Assembly (NCBI GenBank): GCA_036365515.1
Contig: CM070874.1
Span: 222,246,442 to 222,310,441 of the forward strand
Reading direction: 5' to 3'
DNA from: Torymus aiolomorphi
Taxonomy: Eukaryota > Arthropoda > Insecta > Hymenoptera > Torymidae
Length of the DNA stretch: 64,000 bases
Shown: piece after piece, positions 22,470 to 33,075 of the stretch
Layout: every line of letters begins with the position of its first letter
Numbering within the stretch: position 1 is the first letter of the stretch
Made by a program: the position numbers and the translations under genes
Notes under the pieces: generated by a model
Database searches by the model: none
Seen by the model: only the letters and a program-made list of their open reading frames with translations
Told to the model about the DNA's origin: nothing

Positions 22470-22539
22470 GCCCAGTGGCGCAAATGGTAGCGTAGCTGCC
22501 CGGTAAGCAGAAGGTTGTCGGTTAGACCCCGGCCTGAGC
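22470..22539 (+). repeat. tRNA-like unit D
   Basis: Carries the same B-box change (GGTTAGACC) as unit C. The two units therefore share a recent common copy, consistent with tandem amplification. Confidence 0.7.
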
Positions 22540-22936
22540 CGTTATTTTTTCGTTCTCATTTTTTATCTTATACGTTTACCTTCCCTTTCCATATACTTTA
22601 AAAATTCTTGACTGCACTTTAATTCTTATAATATTGTGCATAATTCTTTGACTGCTATGATTGTGTCAAATAGCTTCTAAAAATTTAAATATGTATTTAA
22701 ACACATATATAGAGAAAAGGGATTGATAAGTTAGTTACCTTCCTTATCTATTATCTTCCGCCCTGAATAGCCGTTAGATTCACTTATTAAATTAACATAA
22801 ATCGTCGGGCGTTTCCTGCAATTGATAAAATAATATTGTCTGCTTCAGCTGAAAATAATGCAGAGGGGGAGATGGGATTTGGGAAATAATAATTGAGAAC
22901 GATTAAGTAGCGGTTAAGGTCTGGAAAGGATTGTGA

Positions 22937-23006
22937 GCCCAGTGGCACAAATGGTAGCGTAGCTGCCCGGTAAGCAGAAGGTTGTCGGTTCGACCCCGGC
23001 CTGTGC
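22937..23006 (+). repeat. tRNA-like unit E
   Basis: The B box GGTTCGACCCC is intact; the acceptor has one mismatch (CTGTGC). Confidence 0.7.
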
Positions 23007-23401
23007 CGTTATTTTGTCGTTCTCATTTTTTATCTTATACGTTTACCTTCCCTTTCCATATCCTTTAAAAATTCTTAACTGCACTTTGATTATTATAATA
23101 TTGTGCATAATTCTTTGACTGCTATTATTGTGTCAAATAGCTTCTAAAAATTTAAATATGTATTTAAACACATATATAGAAAAAAAGTGATTGATAAGTT
23201 AGTTACCTTCCTTATCTATTATCTTTCGCTCTGAATAGCCGTTAGATTCACTTATTAAATTAACATAAATCGTCGGGCGTTTCCTTCAATTGATAAAATA
23301 ATATTGTCTGCTTCGGCTGAAAATAATGCAGACGGGGGGGGATTTGAGAAATAAAAATTGCGAACGATTAAGTAGCGGTTAGGGTCTGGAAAGGATTGTC
23401 A

Positions 23402-23471
23402 GCCCAGTGGCGCAAATGATAGCGTAGCTGCCCGGTAAGCAGAAGGTTGTCGGTTCGACCCCAGCCTGGGC
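23402..23471 (+). repeat. tRNA-like unit F, best cloverleaf
   Basis: Folds with a 6-bp acceptor (GCCCAG/CTGGGC), a D stem GCGC/GCGT, an anticodon stem CTGC/GCAG around the 7-nt loop CCGGTAA, a 5-nt variable region and a T stem GTCGG/CCAGC (one mismatch here, none in units B and E). The loop would give a GGU anticodon but has C instead of the invariant U33, so it is a tRNA-derived promoter unit rather than a tRNA gene. Confidence 0.7.
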
Positions 23472-23761
23472 CGTTATTTTTTCGTTCTCATTTTTTATCT
23501 TATGCGTTTACCTTCGCTTTCCATATCCTTTAAAAATTCTTGACTGCACTTTAATTATTATAAGATTGTGCATAATTCTTTGACTGCTATTATTGTGTCA
23601 AATAGCTTCTAAAAATTTAAATATGTATTTAAACACATATATAGAAAAAAAGTGATTAATCAGTTAGTTACCTTCCTTATCTATTATCTTTCCCCTGAAT
23701 AGCGGTTAGATTCACTTATTAAATTAACATAAATCGTCAGGCTGTTCCCTCAATTGATAAA

Positions 23762-23775
23762 ATAAACGATATTTA
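23762..23775 (+). repeat. 14-bp flanking duplication, right copy
   Basis: Exact copy of 18536-18549. The minus-strand reading of the gypsy relic resumes beyond it. Confidence 0.7.
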
Positions 23776-24690
23776 TTTGTTTTTATTTTCTCTAAGCTCA
23801 CGTTGGTGAGGATGCAGTCGGGCTCAATGTAATCATGGTAATCGACGACATAAGTGTCGGCGTTGGCTTCTGTCTACGTAAGCCAGCGAATTCGTATTTG
23901 TTGCTCGGTCGTAGTTATTGACCGCGTTGCCTGACATATGAAAAATCCATCGGCCTTATTCCTCATCGCGAGGAATTCATTCTTATAGTATCGAGGTTCC
24001 CGGCCCGTTCCTAATGGAAATGGTGGCCGTGCGATGGAGACGCCCAGGTCGATCGTTTTCGCTGTTGAATCCTTCGATTGTGCCGTTCACGGTCGTGTAG
24101 CTATGTCATCTAAATTTGATTCGCTATCTATGGCCGTATCCGTTGGGGTCTCCCTGTATCTTAGTTTTTCTCTGAGAACTGGGCGTTGAAAAGGGGACCT
24201 TGGAGAGGGTAAAACAATATTTCCCAGAGGTGTGCTAGCGCCTTGGATTTCAGATCGCACATTCACACTTTCATGCATGTAGGCTAGGTCTTTATTGTTT
24301 TGGGCTTGACTTAAAATCGGTTTCACGCCAGGCACTCTATTTGTACTGATTCTGTCGCATACGGAATACTTTACACCCGTCTTTTATGAGCTTTCTTTTT
24401 ATGTCTACAATTCTTTTTCGTTTTGTCATCTATATGCTGGCCTTCGGTGTCTGAGTCATCCGGATTCTCTGAAACAATTGATGAATCGAGGTTTGGTAAT
24501 TTTATGTTTTGCCTGAGTCTTTCTTTGGCACCTTGGTGCGGTGCATTTGTTTGAAGTCTGTCTTTCTTCGTTGTCCTGGTGATATACCTTACTTTAGGTG
24601 TGTCGTGTTCGTTGTAGTTATCCTCCCCTTCCTGTTTTGCTGCCAAATAGTATAGCTCCGTATACTCGGGAGCTCCGGATTATCTTCTCC
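23776..24690 (-). pseudogene. Unclassified region after RNase H in the minus-strand gypsy relic
   Basis: Open stretches at 24371-24646 (91 aa, charged, ends in KKAHKRRV) and 24087-24335 (82 aa, includes PSPRSPFQRPVLREKLRY) follow the RNase H in the same direction. A further reading near 23780-24050 ends in DCILTNVSLEKIK at the insertion point. No integrase zinc motif or DDE is visible, so this is either a highly diverged linker or cargo, or a rearranged element. Confidence 0.45.
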
Positions 24691-25392
24691 TTCACGAATT
24701 ATAGGGCGTCCACGTTGCAATTGAGGGGGCCTGGGCGGTATTGTATTTCGAACTCATAGCCGCATAGGTCGGCTTTAGGTCTATTAAAACGCAAGTCCGG
24801 TTTTTTGGTATTATGGAAGTGTTTTAACGGCTCATGATCCGTTATTACTTTGAATTTTCTTCCATATCAAAATGGATGAAATTGGTCTTTGGTGAAAACT
24901 ATTGCAAGTAATTCACGATCGTATGTAGAGTACCGCATCTCGGATCCCCTAAGGCATCCAGAGGCGTATATGCACGCTTGATCCACTTTTATTTTCTCAT
25001 CCATTTGGCTTAATATTGCGCCAAGTGCAGTCACTGGCGTCTGTGGTGACAATAAATTCCTTGTTGAGATCAGGTGCTGCAAGAACCGGCATGCTGCACA
25101 GGCACTCTTTTAATTGTTCGAAAGATTTCTGCTCTGCCTTTCCCGATACGAAAAGTCGAGGATTTTTACCGCCTTTTCCTCCGGTCAGCTGTGACAGTGG
25201 ATAAGCGACCTCGGCAAAATTTTTGACAAACCTTCTGCAGTAGCTGGCGAGACCGTAGAATAGTTTTACCTTCCTCTTAGTGGTTGGTGTCGGGAAGTCT
25301 CGCACTGCTTCTATTTTCTTGGGGTCTGGTCGTATTGCACGTTCCCCGCGATGTGACCCAAAAAGTTTGCCTCTCTTTGCAGGAATTGGCAT
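24691..25392 (-). pseudogene. RNase H domain of the minus-strand gypsy relic
   Basis: The reading from 25392 carries the post-RT connection (KKIEAVRDFPTP, YCRRFVKNFAEVAYPLSQL) and the RNase H start FIVTTDASD. After a frame change it continues with YSTYDRELLAIVF (24867-25082), and after a stop with an ITDHEPLKHFHN-type segment and a YRPG motif, to about 24720. Motifs occur in the order typical of Ty3/gypsy pol. At least two frame changes and one stop make it non-functional. RNase H removes the RNA strand during reverse transcription. Confidence 0.85.
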
Positions 25393-26515
25393 TTACTCGG
25401 CTTGATCGTTAGATTGGCCTCGTTTAGATGCTTCATCAGTCGTCTAAACTTCTTGCCATGCTCCTCAAGATCGGAAGCAAAAACTATAAAGTCGTCTAAA
25501 TAAACGTATAATTCAACTCCCTGCAAGCCCCTTAAGACCAGGTCCATTAATGACTGGAAGGTGGCCGGTGCGTTGCGCAATCTCATGCCCATTCGTATGT
25601 ATTCGTAATATCCATAGGGTCCGGCGAAGGCTGTTTTGTAGGCATTAGCGGGGTCCATTGGTATTTGGTAAAATCCGGTTTTTAGATCAATGGCCGTAAT
25701 ATACTTGGCTGTCGCTACCGCTTCTATGATATCTGTTATTAGCAGAAGTGGGTAAGTATTATCCACTGTTACCTCACCTAATTGATGGAAGTCCGTTACC
25801 ATGCGCCATCTTTTTTTTGCTATTTTTTCCGCTCTTCTTTGGTACCACCCACATCATGGATGAATACGGGCTATCTGATGGTCTTAGAATCCCTTCATCT
25901 AAATATTTATTTATTTGCCGCTGCATTTTTTCTTTTTTCCGGGTGGGTGGCGATGCCTCTTAATCCAGATCGGAGTGTCTGTAGTGGTTATTAATTTATA
26001 CGTTACTAGATAGGTCGCTCTTAAGTTCTCCCCTGGGAGCCTGAAAAGTTGTGGCATTCCATTTATTAAATCCTTTATGTGTTCTATTTCTTCCTCATTC
26101 TGTCCGTTTAGCGTATCCAGGTCCAACTCCCGAAGTATCCCTGCAGTCCGATCATTGTCCTTGTCCGTAAATACACGTAAAACGTTAACGTGCTCGAGTT
26201 CATTGGCTTCAAATCCATTATTAATGTCTTCGTCGAAAATATCGTCCTTTTCCTGCATTATTTCGCAGGGTTCTAATTCAACCAGAGGCGGCGAGAGCGC
26301 CACAGGCTCGTCATCTGTATTATAGCAAAGCGCGTATGCATTGCTGTCCTTATTTTCGGCCACAAAATTCCCGAATAGCAGGTCTGCACCCAGACCCTGT
26401 AATGGAATAAAACCAATCTTGTCCTCAGCTTTTCGGACTCTCGCGTAGGGAAGAAGTGGCTTGGTTGGCGCGGCGCTTTCGATGGCGCACCTGATTATTA
26501 GAATTATTATTCATA
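25311..26515 (-). pseudogene. Reverse transcriptase domain of the minus-strand gypsy relic
   Basis: The N-terminal part (25911-26363, 150 aa) ends in FRLPGENLRATYLV and a damaged WIKRHRHPP segment. The palm lies in 25311-25802 with DFHQLGEVTVDNTYPL, TAIDLKTGFYQIPM, PATFQSLMDLVL and the catalytic YLDDFIVFA, which is intact. A frame change separates the parts near 25800-25910. Upstream, the linker from the protease (PLQGLGADLLFGN) is readable to about 26500, where a 0.8-kb insertion begins. The family is Ty3/gypsy. Confidence 0.9.
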
Positions 26516-27338
26516 TTTTCGGCATGCAAGCTAGTTTTTCTTAATTAAAAATACAAAATTAATAAATACACACAAAACATTAATATTGGAGCCTATTCTG
26601 ATAAAATATTAAGAAAAGTATTTTTGATTCACTTGTCATGTGGTTAGTATAATGCTCGAAATTGGTCAATTGATAAATCTGAAATGCTATGATAATAAAA
26701 ACAAATACGCCATAACATAATTTAATTTATTTACTTTCGTATAGTAAAACTCAATTATTACATTTATTTATTTATAATTAGGAAATAAGTTGAAATAATA
26801 AAAAAGCCCGAAGCGGCGTGATTGGCGCAGCCATGAAAATACACCGCCTAGCTTTTATTTATCAAAATGAGTGCATCCTTATATTCTCTTGTTATAATGT
26901 TTACGTATTAAGTGCATCATTTGATATTTTTACTCGCGCAGCAAGTGTGTATAAAGTAATATCGTCTTTTGAAAAATATTTTGAGGGTCTGATTATTTAG
27001 ATGGGCAACATTGCAAACAAATACAACCTGTGGGACAAAGATAAGTTGGAAAGTGCTATAAATGATCGTAAAGATGGAAAGTCTATTCGGGCAAGTGCAG
27101 CACATTAGTTTGCACAAGAGATCTAAAGCTATATACGTGTGTGCCAATCAATCCGCAAGCGGTGGGTTGAATGGCGCCAATTTTTTTGATTTAATAAATC
27201 GTTTATATTCAATAAATTGTAAACGCTATACTGTAAAAAAGTTTTTAGTTTGATGCAGTAGATGTTTGGCTATCTTCACGTATAGTTCGTTTTATGTTTT
27301 AACTATTTTTCCATTTAAATAATCAAGGACAAAGGTTA
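26498..27338. mobile_element. AT-rich insertion between protease and RT of the gypsy relic
   Basis: The gypsy protease-RT linker reads up to about 27345 and resumes at about 26500, so about 830 bp were inserted. The insert is AT-rich and holds a psq-type helix-turn-helix fragment on the plus strand, so it is probably a deleted pogo-like DNA transposon. A GCACC repeat at both edges (26493-26497 and 27335-27339) may be the duplicated target. Confidence 0.5.
27001..27120 (+). pseudogene. psq-type helix-turn-helix fragment (pogo/CENP-B-like transposase)
   Basis: Reads MGNIANKYNLWDKDKL, ESAINDRKDGKSIRASAA, then a TAG. The YnxWdkdkLxxAi...GxsirxAA pattern is that of the Pipsqueak/CENP-B N-terminal DNA-binding domain found in pogo and jerky transposases. 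Only the first helices survive, and no catalytic domain follows. Confidence 0.6.
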
Positions 27339-27339
27339 C

Positions 27340-27735
27340 GTGCACCAATTATGCCGCTTCTCCCCTATATGACTTGCCTTGCGTGCGGGGGAATTACAAA
27401 CTGCTCATCCTTTTCGAAGGGTATCACTATGCATCCGACTTACAGACGCTTATTCGCTGCGTTAATGTTTGCTCCGTATTTATTCAGCATATCCCAGCCC
27501 AAAAGTCCATTCGTATCGATGGGAAAATCATCGGGAACAACGTGGGCCTCACATAAGAAACCATTGATTTCTATCTTGACGCTCCCTAGCATCTCGCATT
27601 CTCCGGGCGTAACGCCGCTTATTGACAGCACGCATTTTTTATCGATCGGCACATTTTTGTTGACTTTATTTTCCTTAACCAGTGACACATCCGCTCGTGT
27701 GTCTATGTAAAATCGGCCATGATTCCGCTCTAGCT
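27340..27735 (-). pseudogene. Retropepsin domain of the minus-strand gypsy relic
   Basis: The reading includes the active-site region as IDTRADVSLV just upstream of Met 27688, then CVLSISGVTPG and GLLGWDML, the second conserved box of gypsy proteases. The catalytic triplet DTG is changed to DTR, which should abolish activity. It lies between the gag at 28.1-29.1 kb and the RT, as expected. The frame ends in a stop at 27437-27439 and continues as a linker (IPFEKDEQFVIPPHARQ) to the insertion at 27338. Confidence 0.85.
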
Positions 27736-28149
27736 GCGGAATTCTTAAATTTACTATAGGTGGCCTTCGTCTTGCCTGGGCAGACCTTATCTTATACTTA
27801 GGTTTAATTTTTATTGCCGTCGCTTGTAGTTGCTCGGTCCGGCAGGACTTTGATTCTGAACATCTTGGGAGTTTAAATGGAACGTATTACTTTCCGATTC
27901 TTGATTATTATTGGCTCTATCTCTGTGGTATTCATTATTATCTCGGCGGTCGTCGTTCTGCCGGTTCCAATCATTCCTGTCCCTTGAAGTGCTCAGTCCA
28001 TAATGCCCGTCTCGGCCACTATTAAATGGCCTATCTGTAAATAGCCTTCTACCCTTTTGTAGTCGGGGCCATAGCCTCGCCCATAATTGTGTCCGCGGTC
28101 TCCTACCGTCATAATCCCGCGATGGTCACCCGGCCGCGTTTATGTTACG
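27736..28149 (-). pseudogene. gag-protease linker of the minus-strand gypsy relic
   Basis: No clean ORF. The minus-strand reading is rich in Asn, Arg and Ser, as in the nucleocapsid tail of insect gypsy gag. Position alone supports the call. Confidence 0.4.
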
Positions 28150-29063
28150 CTATCCTCTTACGTCATTTGTCCTTGGCGTCTGTGCTGAGTAAGCCGCCGG
28201 TGTGGGCGCGGAGGCTGGGTATGCGGCATATGCTACCGGCTGCTGACTGACCGGTGGAGCGTGAGCTACAGCGTTATCAACCGTTTGTTTATTAACGCGG
28301 CCTCCTGTCATTGCCCGTGATAGGGCAAAGAGTTCTCCGTGTGTATAACCCCTATACGAGGTGGCCTTGCAATAATCACAGCTCATCTTCGCTGATATTA
28401 ATCGAACCGTCGCATTTTGTGCGCTCCCTGTGGTTAACGCGGAGATTTTCGTTACTAAATCCTTTAACAGAGTGTCTGTTGACATTGCCGTGCTCGTAGT
28501 GATCCTTTTGTTTACTCCCGGCTCGCCAGGGTACGCACTTGTCTTTTGCTCGATCCTTATTGCTTCCGCTATTGTCCCGGTTAAGTTTCTTGGGGATTTC
28601 ACTCTCGCCTAGTGTTGCAAGTCTCCCGTAATCCGAACAAAAATTGCTCCAGTGCTTCTGCTTCGCCGCTCTCCCGATAAATAACTTTCTGACTCTCCCC
28701 CAGTGAACTATCGGTGTCGTATAAATTCTTCAGCTTATTTAGTAGAGATTCTACTCTTTGACCAAAGTCTCCGGCGCTCTCTTCTGGTCTCTGGCTTATA
28801 TCTTTGATCTCGGCTAGGACGTGGTCGGCGCCTCCGCGGTACTTATATCGTTCGGCAATAAATTCGAGCGCTTTCTCAACAGAGGTGTATTGGCTGGCAT
28901 CGTTCATAAAGTTCTCAAGTGCCTTACCCTTCAACTTATAGTTGAAAGCATTAAGTATTGCTTGTTTGGTAAAATCTCCATAATTTATAAGGACCTCTCT
29001 TACAGAATTGCAAAAATGCGCGGCGCTGGCGGGGTTGCCGTCGTAGTGAGGCAATTGGTTCAC
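28150..29063 (-). pseudogene. gag of the minus-strand gypsy relic
   Basis: Two overlapping open stretches: 28599-29063 (154 aa; YDGNPASAAHFCNSV, LKGKALENFM, DISQRPEESAGDFGQRVESL), a retrotransposon gag capsid-like segment, and 28150-28602 (150 aa), which continues it in another frame with CDYC, the front of a zinc-knuckle-like motif, and an Ala/Pro/Tyr-rich tail. The N terminus upstream of 29063 is degraded or missing, and no LTR or primer site is seen before the Penelope-type module at 29187. Gag would form the particle shell. Confidence 0.8.
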
Positions 29064-29186
29064 TGCATGTCATATTCCGGCCTCCATTTCCGGATCTCTG
29101 GGTCTTGCTAGGCGTGTCTGCTCTTGTGCTCGATAGGGCCACTCTGCCAGTAGATATCTTTACGGGCTCCCATATAGACTTCTGTA

Positions 29187-29454
29187 TATAAGGAGGTGTA
29201 TCGCGGTTTCATTTCAGTCCCTGAGGAGGAGCCGGAGCGGGCTCGAAATGTTGGGCAATTTGGTGGTGGGTTGCAGACAGATCGTCCTTTGCTAACAAAG
29301 TTTTACCAGGTTTTAATTGAGTTTTTATTTCAGATTCTGCGGGGGTGATTATAAACAAGGGCAATCTGACTGCCATAAATATTAATTATTTTAATTTAAT
29401 TTGTAAGACTGTAAGACCCATGGAAAAATTATTATCAGTTGATAGTAAATTGCA
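29187..29454 (+). mobile_element. Penelope-like terminal module, second copy
   Basis: Matches 16619-16892 at roughly 90% by eye, from the TATATAAG-like box to the A/T-rich tail. No RT or GIY-YIG precedes it; the gag end of the minus-strand gypsy lies directly to the left. It is a solo terminal piece in the same orientation as the copy at 16.6 kb. Confidence 0.8.
29205..29256 (+). ncRNA. Hammerhead ribozyme-like motif (copy B)
   Basis: Core CTGAGGA at 29221-29227, stem II GAGCC/GGCTC (29229-29233 with 29240-29244) and GAAA at 29245-29248. Stem I pairs over four positions (29217-29220 with 29253-29256), better than copy A. The following TGTT weakens the ACGT stem III. Confidence 0.6.
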
Positions 29455-30010
29455 GTCGACATAAGTAATATTTTTAATGTATATTCTACTTATACATTTA
29501 AAGTAGTAAACAAAAAATTATTTCTCATCGACAAAAATATAAAACACTACAACTTATTTCATTATCGTCAAATTGTCCATAATTTAATAACAAAAATGAT
29601 CCCTTTATTTTAAAATTATAAAAAATCCAAATTACACAGAACGTCAGCAAATCATTTATGTTTAGATGAAGTATACTTAAGGCATAATCCGCATAATCTA
29701 CCCTCTTTTCAACGTTTTTATACTTTTAATAGAACTATATACTATCAATTCTTTCATCAACTGCAGTCTAATCGATCAGAAGATCGTAGGCGTAGCGGAT
29801 ATTATACGTAAGCATATGTCTTATGTATATGTTTATAGTACATGTTATTATATATGCCGCACGCGCTGGCCCAGATGCGTGTTATATTAACAATAAAAAA
29901 CAGACTATTAAATTAGAAAATTTTTACTCCCAAGATCCTCAGGAATGCTGACTCCAGTCCTTTGAGAATTTTGTCTCTCAATATATACTTATATTTCGTA
30001 GGCTGAGAGG
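29455..30010. other. AT-rich spacer, nothing recognised
   Basis: No ORF or repeat that I can support. Confidence 0.5.
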
Positions 30011-30013
30011 AAC

Positions 30014-30148
30014 AAGGTACCAACCCGGGCGAGTGCGTAAGAAGGTGCCAACTCGGGCGAGCGCGTAAGAACGTACCAACCCGGGCGAGCTCGTAAGAAG
30101 GTACCAACTCAGGCAAGATCGTAAGAAGGTACCAACTCGCGCGGTCGG
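30014..30148 (+). repeat. 28-bp minisatellite
   Basis: Four to five direct units starting at 30014, 30042, 30070, 30098 and 30126, of the form AAGGTACCAACTCGGGCGAG plus eight bases. Copies differ at several sites. Confidence 0.85.
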
Positions 30149-30199
30149 CTTTTAAATTTTTTAGCTGAGTGTACTAATATCATTTAGTGCAAAGCTGAG

Positions 30200-30760
30200 G
30201 GTACCCAGGGGTACCCAGTTGATCCGATGAACTCGTTTCTTATATCTATTTCAGTATATGTCAGCATGCGCATGCCCACAAAACGTTTTTCGCGTAAATC
30301 AAAGCTTTTATCGCGGATATGAGTCTACCTAGGGAGTTTTTAGATCCGCTAAGCTCGTTTTCGAGGTCTATTCAAATGTATAATTGCATCTAAATGCTCA
30401 GGGGCCGATTTTTGCGCAAATCAAAGCTTTCATCACAGATCTGAGGTTATTAGGGGTTTGTCGACCCACTAAGCTCGTTTTCGAGATCTATTCTCGCAAA
30501 TTAAGGTTTTTATCACGGATATGAGGCTACCTAATCGCAAAGTACCCAGGCCTTCTTAGCGCATAAATCGTCTCGCGGCTATGCGCATGCAGTCGTACAC
30601 TTAAATAGTCCTCAAAATCGAGTTTGTCGGGACGAAGAAGCTACTATAGGTATTCCCAGATTCTTTCTGAAAGCTATGATTTGCGCAAGAAATATTTCCT
30701 GGTCATGTACGTGCAGTGATACACTCAAATAGATTTGAAAAACAAGCTCAACGGGTCAAA
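30200..30760 (+). repeat. Diverged tandem repeats of about 120-150 bp
   Basis: Segments such as AAGCTCGTTTTCGAG, AAATCAAAGCTTT and GGATATGAG recur three to four times, sharing an order but differing at many positions. A reversed piece (AAGCTCAACGGGTC) lies near 30743. The array is old and non-coding. Confidence 0.6.
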
Positions 30761-31177
30761 TATCCCATTGGGTTATTACCCACAGATTTAATTACATTAA
30801 TGATCGAATCTATATAATTACGAGTGAAAGATTTAATTACTTATTTTTAGACGGTATAATTAACGGGGAGTTTAATTATACGTTGTATCATTATATATCA
30901 GGAATTAATTATTCAGTTTAATATATTATATGCCTGTAATTATGATTAAAAAGCTAACTCTAAATTAAACGAGAGTTTAATTTACGATCTCGAAGTTAAT
31001 CCTTAATTAATCGAGGGTTTAATTAAAGATTGAAACTTAATTCTTGATTAAGTGGGTGTCAAAATCTAAAGATTATGATGTTAATTCTTAATTAAAACGC
31101 TTGCAGTTACTATTACTGTTGGTCAATCGTGAAACAAACTTGGATTCTACTTAATTTTAGTATAAACTTTACTAATT

Positions 31178-31299
31178 GCTTCCTCATAGAGGAAGCTTTG
31201 TAACGGTCAAAGAAATTTTCGAAACAAAAAATGTTCAAAAAGATTTTTAAGATGATATATGTCGATATTTGTTGATTTTGAGAAAATTTTTTTTCGTGG

Positions 31300-31357
<58 letters not shown>

Positions 31358-31611
31358 GTGCGTGCGTGTGTGTGTAAGTAAACTGTTTATATCTCGGAAA
31401 TGAATCGACCGATTTTCGTCGGACAAAGACTATTCTCTTCGCCCCGCGAAAAAAACTCGGTAGTCTGATGGATTTGGTTTTTATTGATTTTCTTTTTTTT
31501 TATAGCCAAAAAATGATTTTGAATTTTTAGTTTATCTGATTTTTTTATATCTTACAGCCATTATTACATAATATAATGAACTTTTCTTGAAATTACCTGT
31601 ATTTTCATTTT
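31178..31611 (+). repeat. (TG)n-bearing repeat family, unit 1
   Basis: Begins with the palindrome GCTTCCTCATAGAGGAAGC. It has a (TG)n core at about 31299-31376, then a conserved stretch with CGACCGATTTTCGTCGG. The next unit starts head-to-tail at 31612. Confidence 0.75.
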
Positions 31612-31731
31612 GCTTCCTCCTAGAGGAAGCTTTGTGATAGTAAATTTTTGAGTTGTTGTAAAAACATGTTATAATTGTGTTCCGAGGTGTTAGGAATCAA
31701 AATACATGGTTTTTGAAAAATGTCTGTATGG

Positions 31732-31769
<38 letters not shown>

Positions 31770-32889
31770 CTGGATCTCAGCTTCTACTCGGTCGATTTTG
31801 ACCGGACAGCTCTCATTTTTTTTGTTTTTTTTGCGTGATGGCGGGTCAAAATCCGTTTTTTGATTGGGACGATGCATTTTTGTTTTTTCTCAAATTTTCG
31901 ATTTTCTCAAAACTGTTTTTTGATTTTTTTAAATGATAGGATCGAGTTATTCGAATCTGATGGGTAGCGTTCGAAAGAGGATTAAAATACCTATATTTCC
32001 TAAAAAAAAAAAGTTTCTAGCTATCACGGTTCTTTTGTTATTAACAAAAACGTGTTTTTTTAGAAGCTTATAACTCCTAAACTTAACGGTCAATTTTTTT
32101 GAGAAAAATCATGATAATACAGAATATAAATATCTATAATCTGTTAAAATTTGAAGACATTCTGTAGGCTAGATTTTGAGTAAAAAATTGAAAAATGAAA
32201 AAAATCAGTTTTGTATGTCCAACGATTACAAGAGTAAAATTGACTTAATGGCTTCAAAATGCCTTTTCGAGGTAGATTTTTTATAGTTCTCGGTCGAGTT
32301 CTTTAGGCAAAATGATTGGTCCATAAATTTCAGGGTTATTTGAGGTTAAAAATTTTTTGACATTCTTTTAAAATCATAATTTCTCGAGAAAGGCTCTATG
32401 TATCAGAACGGGATGGGTGGCATTCGAAAGAGAATTAAAATACCTATATTTTCTAAAATATTTTCTAATTAATTTTCTATCTATCACGGTTCTTTAGTTA
32501 TCATCAAAAACAAAAACGTGTTTTTTTTAAAAACTCATAACTCCAATGATTTTATCATTAGTATATTATAAAAGTATATAGTATTGGCCTCAAAATGAAA
32601 TATGTTTGAATTTTCAAAATTGAATTCTTGAGTTTGAGTATTCAAAACTGATGAATAATTAAAATAGTATAAGAGTAGGGGGCGCTCCGATCAGGGTAGC
32701 GTGTAGTGCAGTATGTATTCCGGCAGGGTCCAACAAGCTGTGGGTTAGTCACGAATCACGCAGTACTGCATACAATGCATTATAAATGCATTATATTCTG
32801 CATTATTATAATTTATTTGTGAGTTGTGAAATTTTGTTAAAAAACACGTTTTTGTTAATAACAAAAGAACAATGATAGCTATAAATTTT
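31612..32889 (+). repeat. (TG)n-bearing repeat family, unit 2
   Basis: Begins with GCTTCCTCCTAGAGGAAGC and has (TG)n at 31730-31768. It contains an internal inverted pair around AACAAAAACGTG (near 32040 and, reversed, near 32845). An unrelated less AT-rich patch at 32670-32760 sits inside. No gene seen. Confidence 0.65.
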
Positions 32890-33022
32890 GCTTCCTCATA
32901 GAGGAAGCTTTGTAACGGTGAAAAAAATTATCGAAAAAAAAAATGTTCAAAAAGATATTTTAAGGCGATACATGTGTATATTAGTTGATTTTGATCATTT
33001 TTGTTTTCGTGTGTGTATGTGT

Positions 33023-33075
<53 letters not shown>

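Larger units (their letters stand above)
18550..23761. mobile_element. Composite block of tRNA-like tandem units with a nested DNA transposon
   Basis: One unit is inverted (18550-18935). It is followed by a direct unit that is split by a DNA transposon (19201-21752), then about four more direct units with a period of 465-476 bp. Each unit holds a 70-nt tRNA-like sequence with A-box and B-box promoter matches, about 400 bp of common AT-rich tail, and a G-run of variable length near 21917, 22388, 22866 and 23336. The inverted first unit and the last direct unit form terminal inverted repeats. The 14-bp flanking duplication suggests insertion as one piece, but the mechanism is unclear. Confidence 0.75.

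Noticed and set aside
18804..23471. Genuine tRNA-Thr(GGU) genes
   Set aside because: All copies lack U33, most have acceptor or B-box damage, and they lie inside a tandem repeat; tRNA-derived units are the better reading.
16619..29454. LTRs of the minus-strand gypsy
   Set aside because: The paired segments lack TG...CA ends and a primer site, and contain a PLE-type hammerhead core next to a PLE ORF.
30014..30148. CRISPR-like array of 28-bp repeats
   Set aside because: The units abut directly with no spacers and the setting is eukaryotic; it is a minisatellite.
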